A DNA stretch of 64,000 nucleotides from Motilimonas eburnea (lineage in GTDB: Bacteria > Pseudomonadota > Gammaproteobacteria > Enterobacterales > CBDFNC01), in contig NZ_JAIMJB010000002.1 in assembly GCF_021295345.1 (NCBI RefSeq), positions 124,001 through 188,000 of the forward strand. The letters run 5' to 3'. Below are positions 26,155-36,722 of the stretch, one piece after another (within the stretch, counting starts at the first letter, position 1; each line of letters starts with the position of its first letter). Position numbers and translations under genes: made by a program. The notes under the pieces were generated by a model, which saw nothing but the letters and a program-made list of their open reading frames with translations, did no database searches and had not been told where the DNA came from.

Positions 26155-26685
26155 TTAAAAGCTATCTGTGTCTTTAAACAAGCCAACCTTTAGATCTTTA
26201 GCGGTGTAGATAACGCGGCCATCAACCGACACTTCACCATCAGCAATACCCATCACCAGCTTGCGCATGATCACACGCTTCATGGTGATCTTGTAACTTA
26301 CCTTGCTTGAGGTTGGTAAGATCTGACCGGTGAATTTAACTTCACCCACACCAAGCGCACGACCTTTACCTGGACCACCGCTCCAGCCAAGGAAGAAACC
26401 CACTAACTGCCACATCGCATCAAGACCTAAACAACCCGGCATAACCGGATCACCAGGGAAGTGGCAATCGAAGAACCAGAGATCAGGTGTAATATCAAGC
26501 TCAGCAAGGATTTCGCCTTTACCGTGCTCTCCATCTACGTCGTTGATCTTGATGATGCGATCCATCATCAGCATATTGTCGACAGGCAGTTGGCAATTGG
26601 TTTCACCAAATAGTTCACCACGGCCACAAGCTTGTAGCTCTTCTTTAGTGTAAGCGTGCTTACCCAAGTCTTTTTGAGAGGTCAT
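26155..26685 (-). CDS. fabA: 3-hydroxydecanoyl-ACP dehydratase/isomerase
   Basis: A 176-residue hotdog-fold enzyme that dehydrates 3-hydroxydecanoyl-ACP and isomerises the double bond, starting unsaturated fatty acid synthesis. The catalytic His is in [14 protein letters not shown] (near residue 74) and the catalytic Asp in [13 protein letters not shown] (near 88). Length matches E. coli FabA (172). Separate transcript from the Lon-like gene by 84 bases. Its unsaturated products are relevant to membrane and, indirectly, to olefin precursors. Confidence 0.96.
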   Translation of the reverse strand: MTSQKDLGKHAYTKEELQACGRGELFGETNCQLPVDNMLMMDRIIKINDVDGEHGKGEILAELDITPDLWFFDCHFPGDPVMPGCLGLDAMWQLVGFFLGWSGGPGKGRALGVGEVKFTGQILPTSSKVSYKITMKRVIMRKLVMGIADGEVSVDGRVIYTAKDLKVGLFKDTDSF

Positions 26686-26769
26686 AATCTAACTCGTTAA
26701 TAGTTTGATATAAAAGCAAAGTGGCACACTTTATAGAAAAGCATGCCGGGGTGCAAGAAAGTGTCGCTG

Positions 26770-28404
26770 TTAGGCTTGCCAATATCGCATTAATTTCTTG
26801 AGCCAAGAGGTGTCGCCTTCTTCTTGGCCGTTGAGCTCTTTAATGCGCGTGCGGACGGCTTCATAGACCTTATCCACCTCTGCGATGGCGATCTCAATCG
26901 CTTGCTCTACGTGCTCAATGGGATAGATGATCAGGCGTTGTTTATTAACGGCTTCTACCAAGGCATCATCGCAACATAAATTGACGAGATTGGATGCAGG
27001 GATTAACACTAACACTGGCTGCTGTAATTGCTTCAATTGCGCGGTGCGGTAGATAGCCGCTACTTTTTCATTGATGCCGCCTACAGCCAAGACATTACCT
27101 GCTTGATCCATTGAGCCAGTCATGGCTACATCTTGACGCACACTTAATTGTGCTAGGGCTGAGATCAAAGCAACATAAGTTGCGACCGCTGCGCTATCAC
27201 CATCGGTATGGCTGTAGCTTTGCTCAAAAACGATGTTGGCAGAGAAGGGAACATGCTCTTCCTTACCAAAAACCTGACTGAGATAGCTTTCTACTATCAT
27301 CATGGCTTTAGAGTGAATATTACCGGCCATTTCAGCCTTACGTTCGACGTCAACCACTTCGCCGTCGCCTAAGAATTCCGCCGCGGTAACACGAAATACT
27401 TCCCCAAACTCCAGTGGATGACCCTCTAATTCGACCACCGATAAGCCATTGACTTGGCCGATGGCCTTGCCTTCTAAGGCAATAGGAATTTGTCGCTCTA
27501 CGATGGACTCATCGCTATAGTGTTGCGGCAGCCTCATCGCTTGTTGTTGGGTCGAGATAAAATCAGCAATGGCGTTGGGGGTGAGCTCTTGGCCAAACCG
27601 GTAATGGCAATAACTGAGTAACTTACTTAAATAGCTGGCATTAAGTTGCACATAATGCTGATGATCGCGTCTTGCACTCAGGTGCTGAAGCAGCTTATTT
27701 TTAGCCGATGTGGTGATCTTGGTGATGCCCGCTAGTGCTGCTTGTTGTTCAATCAAAGCGATAATGGCACTGATGCTCGCGCTGGTCACTTTGGCTTCAT
27801 CAGCTATTTCACAAAACTGTTGTGTGAGGGCGGAAAACTCAGGATCAAGTTGGTTTAACTCAGCAAATTGGCTACGGCTGCCGATCAGGATAAGTTTGCA
27901 CCGGGGTTGCTCTCCTTTTGGCAGCTGCATTTTTTTAATATGCTTTGCCCCGTAACCATCATGCCATCGTAATATCCCTGATAATAGGTAACCTTTCACT
28001 TGATACCATAACTGTGGATTTTCTAATAATGGCGGCAAGCTGATGCCTAACAGGCCATTTTGCTGCTGCAAAATCGCCCCCGGACTGAGTGTAAGGGCGT
28101 CAGCTTCTAAGGTGACCTCACCAAATAGTTCCAATTGACCATAGCTATTCAAACACTGATACAGGGGAGACTCAGGCAAACTACTTAAAGTTGAGTCAAT
28201 GAAGGCGATCCCGGTCGCCCAATCATTCATACAGAGGGTGATCAAGCGATGAGGTAATGCGATAGCATCAGTGAGCTGTTGACTGGCATAAGGAAACAGT
28301 ATTTTCCATGGTGACTGAGGTAAATCGGCCACAGCGTCAATAAGCTGGCTAAAGTCTGGCTGCAGTGAATCGGGTAAGAGCGGGGCTAATTTAGGCAATG
28401 ACAA
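26770..28404 (-). CDS. lonH: Lon-like ATP-independent protease (LonH/YcbZ type)
   Basis: A 544-residue protein with a degenerate N-terminal AAA-like region and a complete Lon protease domain at the C-terminus. The catalytic Ser lies in TDGDSAAVATYVALISA (near residue 403) and the catalytic Lys in GGINEKVAAIY (near 446). This is the YcbZ/LonH family found next to fabA in enterobacteria and implicated in ribosome and protein quality control. Its biological substrates are not certain. Confidence 0.85.
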   Translation of the reverse strand: MSLPKLAPLLPDSLQPDFSQLIDAVADLPQSPWKILFPYASQQLTDAIALPHRLITLCMNDWATGIAFIDSTLSSLPESPLYQCLNSYGQLELFGEVTLEADALTLSPGAILQQQNGLLGISLPPLLENPQLWYQVKGYLLSGILRWHDGYGAKHIKKMQLPKGEQPRCKLILIGSRSQFAELNQLDPEFSALTQQFCEIADEAKVTSASISAIIALIEQQAALAGITKITTSAKNKLLQHLSARRDHQHYVQLNASYLSKLLSYCHYRFGQELTPNAIADFISTQQQAMRLPQHYSDESIVERQIPIALEGKAIGQVNGLSVVELEGHPLEFGEVFRVTAAEFLGDGEVVDVERKAEMAGNIHSKAMMIVESYLSQVFGKEEHVPFSANIVFEQSYSHTDGDSAAVATYVALISALAQLSVRQDVAMTGSMDQAGNVLAVGGINEKVAAIYRTAQLKQLQQPVLVLIPASNLVNLCCDDALVEAVNKQRLIIYPIEHVEQAIEIAIAEVDKVYEAVRTRIKELNGQEEGDTSWLKKLMRYWQA

Positions 28405-28501
28405 TACCGTCTGAAATGAAAAAGGCTATTATAGCCTGTAAGCTTAATTAAGGTCGACACTAAAAGCGGATTTCACTGTCGACCTATAAAGCAATGGTCA
28501 C

Positions 28502-28894
28502 TTAATTTAACACCGTATAGCCTCGATTGGTCATACAGTTACGCATTACCATCTGCTTTTCATTGCTGTTCGCTTGGCGCTCGGAGTGCTTTGATGCTCC
28601 TTTGCCTATGATCCCTGCGGCTAAACCGACACCGGCCCCTGTTTTTGCCCCTTGACTGCCTGAGTTGCCCGATATCGCGCCGATGGCCGCGCCTGCTAAT
28701 GCGCCTTTGGCGGTGGTGCCAACAACACTGGGGCTATGCTGTTCGGTTTTGACTTGTGCAGCAAGCTGTTCACAATGAAACCTATCTTGATTATATTTAT
28801 TTTGATCGACTCCTTCGGTGTCGATAATCAGGTTGGCTAACGCGAGTGGCGAAGTACAGAGTAATAATGTGGCGATGGCGATAGTTGATTTCAT
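28502..28894 (-). CDS. Exported glycine-zipper protein
   Basis: A 130-residue protein with a signal peptide ending near ALANL. The middle is a Gly/Ala-rich repeat (GALAGAAIGAISG, GAKTGAGVGLAAGIIG) typical of glycine-zipper outer-envelope proteins of the YMGG/OmpA-linker type. A C-terminal Cys (RNCMTNRGYTVLN) may pair with the one in DRFHCEQ. A stand-alone gene with an SD-like GGAG upstream. Function unknown. Confidence 0.7.
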   Translation of the reverse strand: MKSTIAIATLLLCTSPLALANLIIDTEGVDQNKYNQDRFHCEQLAAQVKTEQHSPSVVGTTAKGALAGAAIGAISGNSGSQGAKTGAGVGLAAGIIGKGASKHSERQANSNEKQMVMRNCMTNRGYTVLN

Positions 28895-29031
28895 GTGACT
28901 GACTCCTCAATTGCTTTTGTTAAATCATACGGCAATGAAGTTGTCTGGCTATATGGGCTTCCCCCTACTTAGTGAGGGAAGCCGATTAGTTTTAATACAG
29001 GTTGCTTATGAGGTAACCATGTCTTGCTATG

Positions 29032-30975
29032 TTAGCTAAGATTGACAGCAGGTTTAGCAATGAAGTTTTTGCTGTCTTTATTCACTTCGTGGAGCTTAAC
29101 GACTAGCTCATCTCCTTGAGTTAAAACTATATTTTCATCGATGAGTAGGTGCCCTGTGTCCATTTTGCACGTGATCCGATTTTTATCCTGACATATTAAT
29201 TGAGCGGGAATAAATGCCATCGCGCCGATGTCGGTCAGTTTGACACGGACGCCTTGGCGAACCACGTCGATGATCTGGCCAGCAAACTCGGTACCTTGTT
29301 TGAGATGCTTGTCAAGATACTGAGCATATAGCCAAGCGTTGGCGCCATTTTCAGCCATGCGTTGTATTTTTCGCTTCTCATTAAATTGGTTACCCATATT
29401 GGCATCTAAGGAGGCAGGAGGCTGCTGCGTTAATATGGATTTGATTTGGCGGTGGTTTATCAGGTCGCTGTATTTTCTGATGGGTGAGGTCCAAGTCGCG
29501 TACGCTGGCAAACCCATTGCAAAATGGGGACTGGCTTGGGGTTTGAATTCACTGTAGGCAAACATGCGACGCAAACGAAAGTCTAAATAGCGGTTATTAC
29601 TGGCTTTGATTTGTCGGCGGATGGTGCAATAACCGTCTAACTCGGTGAGGGCTTGCTCGGTTGCGTCAATGCCGTGCTCCTTTAACAAAGTGGCCGCTTC
29701 TGCAATGCGATCACTTTGGATGCCAGTTTGGCTGTTGAACACGCCTTCGACTTGATGATGGGTCAAAAAATCAGCACCGCAAATATTGGCTAACACCATG
29801 GCTTCTTCAACCAAGCGATGGGCACTGCGCCTTGGTAAACACAAAATGTCGATAGGCTCGCCTTGTTCAGATAGCACAAATTTGTAGTCGGGATTATCGT
29901 CGAAGGTGAGGGCATTGTGTTCACGCCACGTTAATCTGGCTTGACTAAACAGATTAAGTAGCTGTAATTGCTTGGCAATCTCGGCCTCAGGAGCGAAATC
30001 ACTGCTTTGCTCTTCTAAGTAGTTCGATACATCGTCATAACTGAGCTTGGCATGAGAGCGGATTTGCGCCAATTCAAATAGAGGCTTCTCTAACATAGCG
30101 CCATCAGGGGCAACGAGGATCTTACAGACTAAGGCTGGTCTATCGACATTAGGTTGTAGAGAGCATAATTCATCACTGAGTTGGCGTGGCAGCATAGGCA
30201 CGTTAAATTCGGGCATGTAGATTGTAAACCCACGTTGCTCTGCTTCTTCATCTAATGCTGAGCCTTGTTCTATATAGGCTTCCGGATCGGCAATGGCGAC
30301 ATAAAGCAACCAATTATCGCCCTGTTGCTCAATGTAAAGCGCATCATCCATGTCTTGGGTTGATGCGTTGTCGATAGTAATAAAGGGCAGTTGGCGATAA
30401 TCGCTGCGGCTTGATTCATCTAATGCTGGCCAAGCTGATGGCGCTTGCGGTGGCAAGGTGGGTAAGCCAAGTTTGGCCAGTGTGACCCAACGGCCTAGGT
30501 AGGGATCGTCACCTTTGGCGATGCGTGTTGTTACATTAACACTAAAGCGTTTGCCATCACGTAGGCTGTGGTGTTGTAGTGTTGCCGTGACCCAGTCACC
30601 TTCCTGCAACCCTTCACTTTTGAGCTTGTTACTTAGTTTGGCAGTAAAAGGGTACTTAAACAGTGGATTTTCACTGACAAATTGCAGTTGGCCTTTATAC
30701 GATTGCAATTTACCGACGAACGCGGTGTGTCCTTGATTAATGAGTGTTTCCGGCTCAGCGGTTTGTTTGTCATTGCTTTCTCGGATAATGGCGGTGATGC
30801 GATCGCCATGTAACACTTTACGCATTTCATTGGGGGGGATAAAAAAGCTCTCTTTTTCATCGGTTTCTAAAAAGCCAAAGCCTCTTTCGCTGGCTTTAAC
30901 CTGACCTTCTTTCTTGGTCAATTCAGATTGCATTTGCTGTTTTAACTGGGCAAGCAGTGGATTATCTTGAAACAT
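29032..30975 (-). CDS. rnb: Exoribonuclease II
   Basis: A 647-residue 3'-to-5' exoribonuclease (E. coli RNase II is 644). N-terminal cold-shock RNA-binding domains include GFGFLETDEKESFFIPP; the RNB catalytic core has FITIDNASTQDMDDALYIE with the metal-binding Asp cluster near residue 205, and RSAHRLVEEAMVLANI further on. A C-terminal S1-type domain (GQIIDVVRQGVRVKLTD) completes the fold. The start at 30975 gives the normal N-terminus. It is divergent from the helicase gene, with which it may share RNA-decay roles. Confidence 0.94.
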   Translation of the reverse strand: MFQDNPLLAQLKQQMQSELTKKEGQVKASERGFGFLETDEKESFFIPPNEMRKVLHGDRITAIIRESNDKQTAEPETLINQGHTAFVGKLQSYKGQLQFVSENPLFKYPFTAKLSNKLKSEGLQEGDWVTATLQHHSLRDGKRFSVNVTTRIAKGDDPYLGRWVTLAKLGLPTLPPQAPSAWPALDESSRSDYRQLPFITIDNASTQDMDDALYIEQQGDNWLLYVAIADPEAYIEQGSALDEEAEQRGFTIYMPEFNVPMLPRQLSDELCSLQPNVDRPALVCKILVAPDGAMLEKPLFELAQIRSHAKLSYDDVSNYLEEQSSDFAPEAEIAKQLQLLNLFSQARLTWREHNALTFDDNPDYKFVLSEQGEPIDILCLPRRSAHRLVEEAMVLANICGADFLTHHQVEGVFNSQTGIQSDRIAEAATLLKEHGIDATEQALTELDGYCTIRRQIKASNNRYLDFRLRRMFAYSEFKPQASPHFAMGLPAYATWTSPIRKYSDLINHRQIKSILTQQPPASLDANMGNQFNEKRKIQRMAENGANAWLYAQYLDKHLKQGTEFAGQIIDVVRQGVRVKLTDIGAMAFIPAQLICQDKNRITCKMDTGHLLIDENIVLTQGDELVVKLHEVNKDSKNFIAKPAVNLS

Positions 30976-31137
30976 AGTGTTGAATACCGAGTGAAAGATG
31001 AGGGCAATATAAGGGCTGAGGCCGCTAAATCCAAGTACTATTGAAATCGAGAGAAGCGAGAACTTGGTATTGTTAGTGCCCAGATCCTGACAACAGGGTA
31101 TAATATCAGAAAAATTTACACTAGTTGGAGCCCTCTC

Positions 31138-32454
31138 TTGGATTTTGAAGAATTCTCACTCGATCGTCGCTTGCTTAAACCTCTATCACATCAGGGGCTT
31201 AGCCGCGCTACCGACATTCAACGCCAAGCCATTCCTATTGCTATCCAAGGCAAAGATATTATCGCCTCTTCAAAAACCGGCTCAGGAAAAACCTTGGCTT
31301 TTTTACTGCCGGCGATGCAACGTGTGTTAAAGCAACGCGCATTGAGCAAACGCGACGCGCGAGTGTTGATCTTAACGCCTACCCGAGAGCTGGCTAAGCA
31401 AGTATATGCCCAACTGCGTCTATTAGTCGCGGGTACAGGGGTAAAGGCGACCTTAATCGTTGGTGGGGAGAATTTTAACGATCAAGCCAAGCAACTGGTT
31501 AAAGACCCGCAATTTATCGTTGGCACCCCCGGGCGAATCGCCGATCACCTTAGTCAGCGTCAAATTCATCTTAATGGATTAGAAATGTTGATTTTAGATG
31601 AGGCGGATCGCATGCTTGATCTGGGGTTTGCCGACCAGCTATTGCAAATCAACCGCGCTGCGGATCACAGACTAAGGCAAACCTTATTATTTTCGGCAAC
31701 CTTAGATAACACCGAAGTCAACAGCATAGCCAAACAATTGCTCAAAGCGCCAGTTCGAGTGGCCATTGGCGGCGCTAATGACGAGCACAAAGATATTCAG
31801 CAACGTTTTGTTTTATGTGACAACTTAGACCATAAAAAAGCACTGCTGAGTCACATTATTAACGATGAGTCCATCAGTCAGATGATCGTGTTTACCGCCA
31901 CTCGAGCCGATACCTTAACCTTAGCCGAGTTTTTAACTGAACAAGGCTTAAACTGTGCCTCTCTCAGTGGTGATATGAACCAAGGTAAGCGTAATCAAAT
32001 CATGGACAGTTTTTCACGTGGTCAGCAGCAAGTGTTAGTCACCACGGACATTGCATCTCGTGGCCTAGATTTAGTGAATGTGTCTCATGTCATCAATTTT
32101 GATATGCCCAAACATGCCGAAGAATATGTCCATCGGATTGGTCGTACCGGCAGGGCAGGGGCGAAAGGCAGTGCTTTATCTCTCATCGGGCCAAAAGATT
32201 GGCTTAATTTCCAAGCGGTTGAAGCTTATCTTAATCAGGCCATTAGCTTTGACTCCATTGCTGGGCTAGAAGCCAAATTTAAAGGCTTTAGCCACGCAGC
32301 GCCCGTTGCCAAAGTTCGCACAAAGAAACAAGTTAAGGCAGGTAAAACGCAAACTAAACGTAAACCTATCAAACGTGTTAACAAAACCTTTGAAAAAGGC
32401 ATCGATGTGGGCGATGCGCCCATGCGTCGCAAGCCCAAATCTAGGGCCTGTTGA
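31138..32454 (+). CDS. DEAD-box ATP-dependent RNA helicase (SrmB-like)
   Basis: A 438-residue RNA helicase. Motifs in order: the Q motif (ATDIQRQAIPIAIQGKD), Walker A SSKTGSGKT (near 47), PTRELA, GTPGR, DEAD (LILDEADRMLDLGF), SAT, and HRIGRTGRAG. A basic tail of about 70 residues follows, as in SrmB-type helicases that help 50S assembly; RhlE-type is the alternative. It starts at TTG (31138) with TTGGAG upstream. The final residues (RAC) and the TGA stop are contributed by the inverted repeat of a MITE-like element, so the original C-terminus has been altered. Confidence 0.88.
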   Translation: MDFEEFSLDRRLLKPLSHQGLSRATDIQRQAIPIAIQGKDIIASSKTGSGKTLAFLLPAMQRVLKQRALSKRDARVLILTPTRELAKQVYAQLRLLVAGTGVKATLIVGGENFNDQAKQLVKDPQFIVGTPGRIADHLSQRQIHLNGLEMLILDEADRMLDLGFADQLLQINRAADHRLRQTLLFSATLDNTEVNSIAKQLLKAPVRVAIGGANDEHKDIQQRFVLCDNLDHKKALLSHIINDESISQMIVFTATRADTLTLAEFLTEQGLNCASLSGDMNQGKRNQIMDSFSRGQQQVLVTTDIASRGLDLVNVSHVINFDMPKHAEEYVHRIGRTGRAGAKGSALSLIGPKDWLNFQAVEAYLNQAISFDSIAGLEAKFKGFSHAAPVAKVRTKKQVKAGKTQTKRKPIKRVNKTFEKGIDVGDAPMRRKPKSRAC

Positions 32455-32708
32455 CCTTTCGTGGTTAATTTTTGTTCGAGATAAAAGCGTTTTGAGCAAG
32501 GCGAGCAGTGTGTAGCTTAGCATTCTAAGTAAATACTGCTCAACGACGGGCAAAACGCTTTTAGCCGAATCCAAAGGACAGTGTTTGTTGGTCATTTCTA
32601 CTGCGTTAGCGCCTTTTCGCGTAGGTGACTACGCCACAAAGTCGCTGCCTTGCATAAATACCCAACAAATCGCTGCAAAAACAAGCTCCAAAGGTCAACA
32701 GGCCCTAG
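32441..32708. mobile_element. MITE-like element, 268 bp
   Basis: Perfect 19-base terminal inverted repeats, CTAGGGCCTGTTGACCTTT at 32441-32459 and its reverse complement at 32690-32708. An internal inverted pair AAAAGCGTTTTG / CAAAACGCTTTT folds into a stem. There is no coding sequence, so it must rely on a transposase in trans. CTAG at each end may be the target duplication. A similar single end is seen at 41175-41192. Confidence 0.85.
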
Positions 32709-32994
32709 CAACGTCAATGAATAACGCCTTCCTACCTTATGCAGCCGCTGGCTGCATAAACCTAACGCATAGATTAGTCTAGAATTATACTCAAATGATG
32801 CTTTTAACAAGACGCTGTCAGATGTCTCACGTTTAAAGAGAAAAATGATTGAGCCAACGATGACATGCCAGTAAGGTGGCTAAATAATCGACTTATGGCG
32901 GCTATTGTGAGTGGAATTGGGGGAGCTAGTCCGATTCTGTACTAATCATATAGTAATACCCAGCGTTCACTCATTGTGCTAAGGAAGTGATGAC
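32709..32994. other. Intergenic region before the FapA-family gene
   Basis: About 286 bases. No gene is seen apart from the DNA right of the MITE. The FapA-family gene has AAGGAAG as its ribosome binding site at about 32981-32987. A promoter is probable but not pinpointed. Confidence 0.5.
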
Positions 32995-34635
32995 ATGATT
33001 TCACCTGACTTATTGACTTTGCATGAAAATGACGTTGACCTTTTGCTCGATATTCCCGAGCTCCTTGAGCCTGTCACCGAAACACACGTTCTTGATGCCT
33101 TATCGGCCAGCCCTTATGCCGACTTTAAACCCAGTTCGGTTGGTATGACCGATGCCTTAACGCGATTAAATGCAAAAGAGCCGAGTGAAAACACGGATCC
33201 TGTGATTATTGCTCAGCGACTCGATGCCGTTGTCGCAATTGAAATTGATAAAGAAAAGATGACGGCCATTGCCCGAGTGACTGCGCCTTGGGGCGGTAAA
33301 AAGCTCGATGAGGATGTCCTAAAAGAGGCCATCAGTGCGGCTGGGGTGACCTACGGTATTCGAGAAAACAATATTCACGCCTTGGTGTCGACCTTGAATA
33401 AATCCCGACCAGGCCAACTTATTAAGGCGCCTGTAGCAAAAGGTAAACCAGCCATTGATGGCAAAGACACCCGTTTTGAACGGTTGGTGGAAACCTTGAA
33501 AGAGCGGGTAAAGAAACCAAGGGAATTACAAGGTGGCAAAGTAGACATGCGTGACTTAGGCGCATTGGTCTCCGTATCGAAAGGCAAGCCATTGATGCGC
33601 AAACACCCTAAAGTTGAAGGGGAAGATGGGTTTAAAGTGACAGGGGAAGTCATTACCCATAAAGAGGGTAAAGAGATCGCGTTTAATGTGGGTAAAAATA
33701 CCGAAGTCAGCAACAAAAACGCCAATTACCTAGTGGCAACCAATACAGGGATCCCCATAGAAATTGAGCACGGCATGATAGTGGATGATGTGCTGATGAT
33801 AAACAATGTGGACGTCAGCTTTGGTCATGTGGATTTTGATGGCAGCATTCTTATCAAAGGTGACATTTGCGAAGGGATGAAGGTGAAAGCCAGTGGCGAT
33901 ATCAGTGTGTCAGGCTTGATTGAATCAGCGCACGTGGAAGCTGGCGGGGATTTACATGTGGAAAAAGGGGTAATCGGTCATCATACTGATGACGGCTTTA
34001 GTTGTGAGTTAATTGCCCACGGTGAAATCATCGGTGTTTTTGCTCAATATACCAAGATTGAATGTCATGGTGCCTTGCATTTTAACCATCAACTTAGTCA
34101 TTGTGATGTGACCTGCTTTGATAAGGTTGAGGTGATTGACAGCTCGGGCCGAAGAGGCACGATTTTAGGGGGCATAATTAGGGCCCTTAAAGGTGTTAGC
34201 ACGGTTAATTTAGGTGCTGAGGCGTACACTCGCACCGAAATTCAGTTGATAGGCGAGCTTGAAGCAAAAAGAAAAGAAAAGAAGTTTCTACAACAAGAAA
34301 TTGATGATGAAGAGCATAAGTTAGAAGAGCTGGCTCAGGCTTGCTCGAAAGTGAATTCATTACCTGCATCTGAAAAAAAAGACACCTTGTCTCATCGCCT
34401 TAAGCTGAATATTGAACACGAACAAGCTCGCATCGAAGATGTTAAACAGCGCATCGAACAAATCGACCGTTTTATCAATGAATATTTACAAAGTGCTCAG
34501 GTAAGTTGTGCCGGGCATCTCTATGGGGGGGTTGTGGTGAGCCTAGATAGATATACCTTAACCACGGAGCGAGAGTACATCAACAGCCATGTATGCCTAG
34601 AAGATGAGCAATTAATTGTCGAACCAAATACCTAA
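32995..34635 (+). CDS. FapA family (DUF342) polymer-associated protein
   Basis: A 546-residue soluble protein. Residues about 175-400 carry the DUF342/FapA pattern: beta-helix-like repeats with alternating hydrophobics (ILIKGDICEGMKVKASGDISV, LIESAHVEAGGDLHV). A charged coiled-coil segment follows at about 425-495 (LIGELEAKRKEKKFLQQEIDDEE). FapA-like proteins occur widely in bacteria with little known function, often beside polar or envelope systems. A single-gene unit. Identification is by domain pattern only. Confidence 0.75.
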   Translation: MISPDLLTLHENDVDLLLDIPELLEPVTETHVLDALSASPYADFKPSSVGMTDALTRLNAKEPSENTDPVIIAQRLDAVVAIEIDKEKMTAIARVTAPWGGKKLDEDVLKEAISAAGVTYGIRENNIHALVSTLNKSRPGQLIKAPVAKGKPAIDGKDTRFERLVETLKERVKKPRELQGGKVDMRDLGALVSVSKGKPLMRKHPKVEGEDGFKVTGEVITHKEGKEIAFNVGKNTEVSNKNANYLVATNTGIPIEIEHGMIVDDVLMINNVDVSFGHVDFDGSILIKGDICEGMKVKASGDISVSGLIESAHVEAGGDLHVEKGVIGHHTDDGFSCELIAHGEIIGVFAQYTKIECHGALHFNHQLSHCDVTCFDKVEVIDSSGRRGTILGGIIRALKGVSTVNLGAEAYTRTEIQLIGELEAKRKEKKFLQQEIDDEEHKLEELAQACSKVNSLPASEKKDTLSHRLKLNIEHEQARIEDVKQRIEQIDRFINEYLQSAQVSCAGHLYGGVVVSLDRYTLTTEREYINSHVCLEDEQLIVEPNT

Positions 34636-34793
34636 TTAACACCATGGCGGGAGATTTACGTTACCTAGCGTTGATTTGAGAGGGGCTTTTCTCTACTATG
34701 TTGGCTCTTTTTTTAGCTGTATAGTACAGCATCGACAATCGACAATCGACATGTGGCGCTTGGTATGCGTCACCACTGTAACAAGGAAAGCTC

Positions 34794-36719
34794 ATGCCTT
34801 TAATTACTCTTCCTGATGGTAGCCAACGCCAATTTGAAAACACAACAAGTGTCATGGAAATCGCGCAAGACATTGGCCCAGGTTTAGCCAAAGCCTGTAT
34901 TGCTGGTCGTGTTGATGGCGTTCTCGTTGATGCGTGTGACCCGATTGATAAAGACGTTAATGTTTCTATCATTACTGCCAAAGATGACGAAGGTTTAGAA
35001 ATCATTCGTCACTCATGCGCTCACTTACTTGGTCACGCCATTAAGCAACTATGGCCAGACACTAAAATGGCAATCGGTCCAACCATAGACAACGGATTTT
35101 ATTACGATGTGGATATGGAAAACCCGTTAAGTGAAGAGGATCTTGCCAAGCTTGAAAAGCGCATGCTTGAGCTAGCTAAGACAAATTACCCAGTGATCAA
35201 GAAAAAAGTATCACTTGACGAGGCTGCCGCCGTGTTTCGCGATCGTGGCGAAGAATATAAGCTGGAGATCATTGAAGGCATTGAAGCCGGTGCTCGTCCA
35301 GGTCTTTACCACCACGAAGAATACATCGATATGTGTCGTGGCCCGCATGTTCCTAACATGAAGTTTTGTCACCACTTTAAACTAATGAAGGTGGCCGGTG
35401 CCTATTGGCGCGGTGACTCAGACAATAAAATGTTACAGCGTGTTTACGGCACTGCTTGGGCTGATAAGAAACAGCTTAAGAGTTATCTTAAGCGCTTAGA
35501 GGAAGCGGCTAAGCGTGACCACCGTAAAATTGGTAAACAACTTGATCTTTACCATATGCAAGAAGAAGCGCCTGGCATGGTATTCTGGCATCATAATGGC
35601 TGGACCATATTCCGTGAGTTAGAGACGTTTGTGCGTGAAAAATTGGTTAAATATCAATACCAAGAGGTTAAAGCGCCGCAAATCTTAGATCGCAGCTTAT
35701 GGGAAAAATCAGGCCACTGGGATAAGTACGCTGATGGCATGTTCTGTACCTGTAGTGAAAACCGCGAATATGCAATCAAGCCGATGAACTGTCCAGGTCA
35801 CGTGCAAATCTTTAATCAAGGCTTAAAATCTTACCGCGACTTACCCCTGCGTATGGCAGAGTTTGGCTCGTGTCATCGTAACGAGCCGTCAGGTTCATTA
35901 CACGGTTTGATGCGTGTACGCGGCTTTACCCAAGATGATGCGCATATTTTCTGTACTGAAGACCAAATCTTGGCGGAAGTTTCAAGTTGTATCGACATGG
36001 TGTTTGAAACTTACAAAACCTTTGGCTTTAACGATATCGAAATCAAACTGTCAACCCGCCCTGAAAAGCGAGTGGGTGAAGATGCTGTGTGGGATAAAGC
36101 AGAACAAGCCCTTGCCGATGCATTAAATTCAAAAGACCTAGAATTTAAATACTTACCAGGTGAGGGGGCGTTCTATGGTCCGAAAATCGAATTTACTTTG
36201 TATGATTGTCTCGACCGAGCATGGCAATGTGGCACCGTGCAGCTAGACTTCTCTATGCCGGGTCGTCTTGGTGCCTCTTATGTAGGTGAAGACAACGAGC
36301 GCCATGTGCCTGTGATGATCCACCGTGCGATTTTAGGCTCACTTGAACGTTTTATCGGTATTATCACCGAAGACTGTGCGGGTTTCTTCCCAACTTGGTT
36401 GGCGCCGGTGCAAGCTGTTGTGATCAATATCACCGACAAACAAGCAGATTTTGCCCATCAGGTGGTCGATAAATTGCAAAAATCGGGCATTAGAGCAAAT
36501 GCGGACTTGAGAAATGAGAAGATAGGCTTTAAAATCCGCGAGCATACATTAAAGCGTGTTCCTTACATGCTGGTCATCGGCGATAAAGAAGTCGAAGCTG
36601 GCGAGGTAGCAGTAAGAACGCGTAAAGGTGAGGATCTTGGTAAATTTAAACTTGACGATATCGTAAATAAACTCAGTCAAGAGATCCAAAACCGAACTCA
36701 AATTACTTTGGAGGAATAA
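34794..36719 (+). CDS. thrS: Threonyl-tRNA synthetase
   Basis: A 641-residue class II synthetase that charges tRNA-Thr. An N-terminal TGS domain ([19 protein letters not shown]) is followed by the editing domain with [16 protein letters not shown] (near 73) and the catalytic core with [15 protein letters not shown], whose Cys is a zinc ligand (near 334). The C-terminal anticodon-binding domain ends with [15 protein letters not shown]. It matches E. coli ThrS in length (642) and precedes infC, as in the enterobacterial thrS-infC-rpmI-rplT operon. Confidence 0.97.
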   Translation: MPLITLPDGSQRQFENTTSVMEIAQDIGPGLAKACIAGRVDGVLVDACDPIDKDVNVSIITAKDDEGLEIIRHSCAHLLGHAIKQLWPDTKMAIGPTIDNGFYYDVDMENPLSEEDLAKLEKRMLELAKTNYPVIKKKVSLDEAAAVFRDRGEEYKLEIIEGIEAGARPGLYHHEEYIDMCRGPHVPNMKFCHHFKLMKVAGAYWRGDSDNKMLQRVYGTAWADKKQLKSYLKRLEEAAKRDHRKIGKQLDLYHMQEEAPGMVFWHHNGWTIFRELETFVREKLVKYQYQEVKAPQILDRSLWEKSGHWDKYADGMFCTCSENREYAIKPMNCPGHVQIFNQGLKSYRDLPLRMAEFGSCHRNEPSGSLHGLMRVRGFTQDDAHIFCTEDQILAEVSSCIDMVFETYKTFGFNDIEIKLSTRPEKRVGEDAVWDKAEQALADALNSKDLEFKYLPGEGAFYGPKIEFTLYDCLDRAWQCGTVQLDFSMPGRLGASYVGEDNERHVPVMIHRAILGSLERFIGIITEDCAGFFPTWLAPVQAVVINITDKQADFAHQVVDKLQKSGIRANADLRNEKIGFKIREHTLKRVPYMLVIGDKEVEAGEVAVRTRKGEDLGKFKLDDIVNKLSQEIQNRTQITLEE

Positions 36720-36722
36720 GCT

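Noticed and set aside
33375-33725. Minus-strand frame in the FapA-family gene
   Set aside because: Opposite to a supported gene, with no motif.
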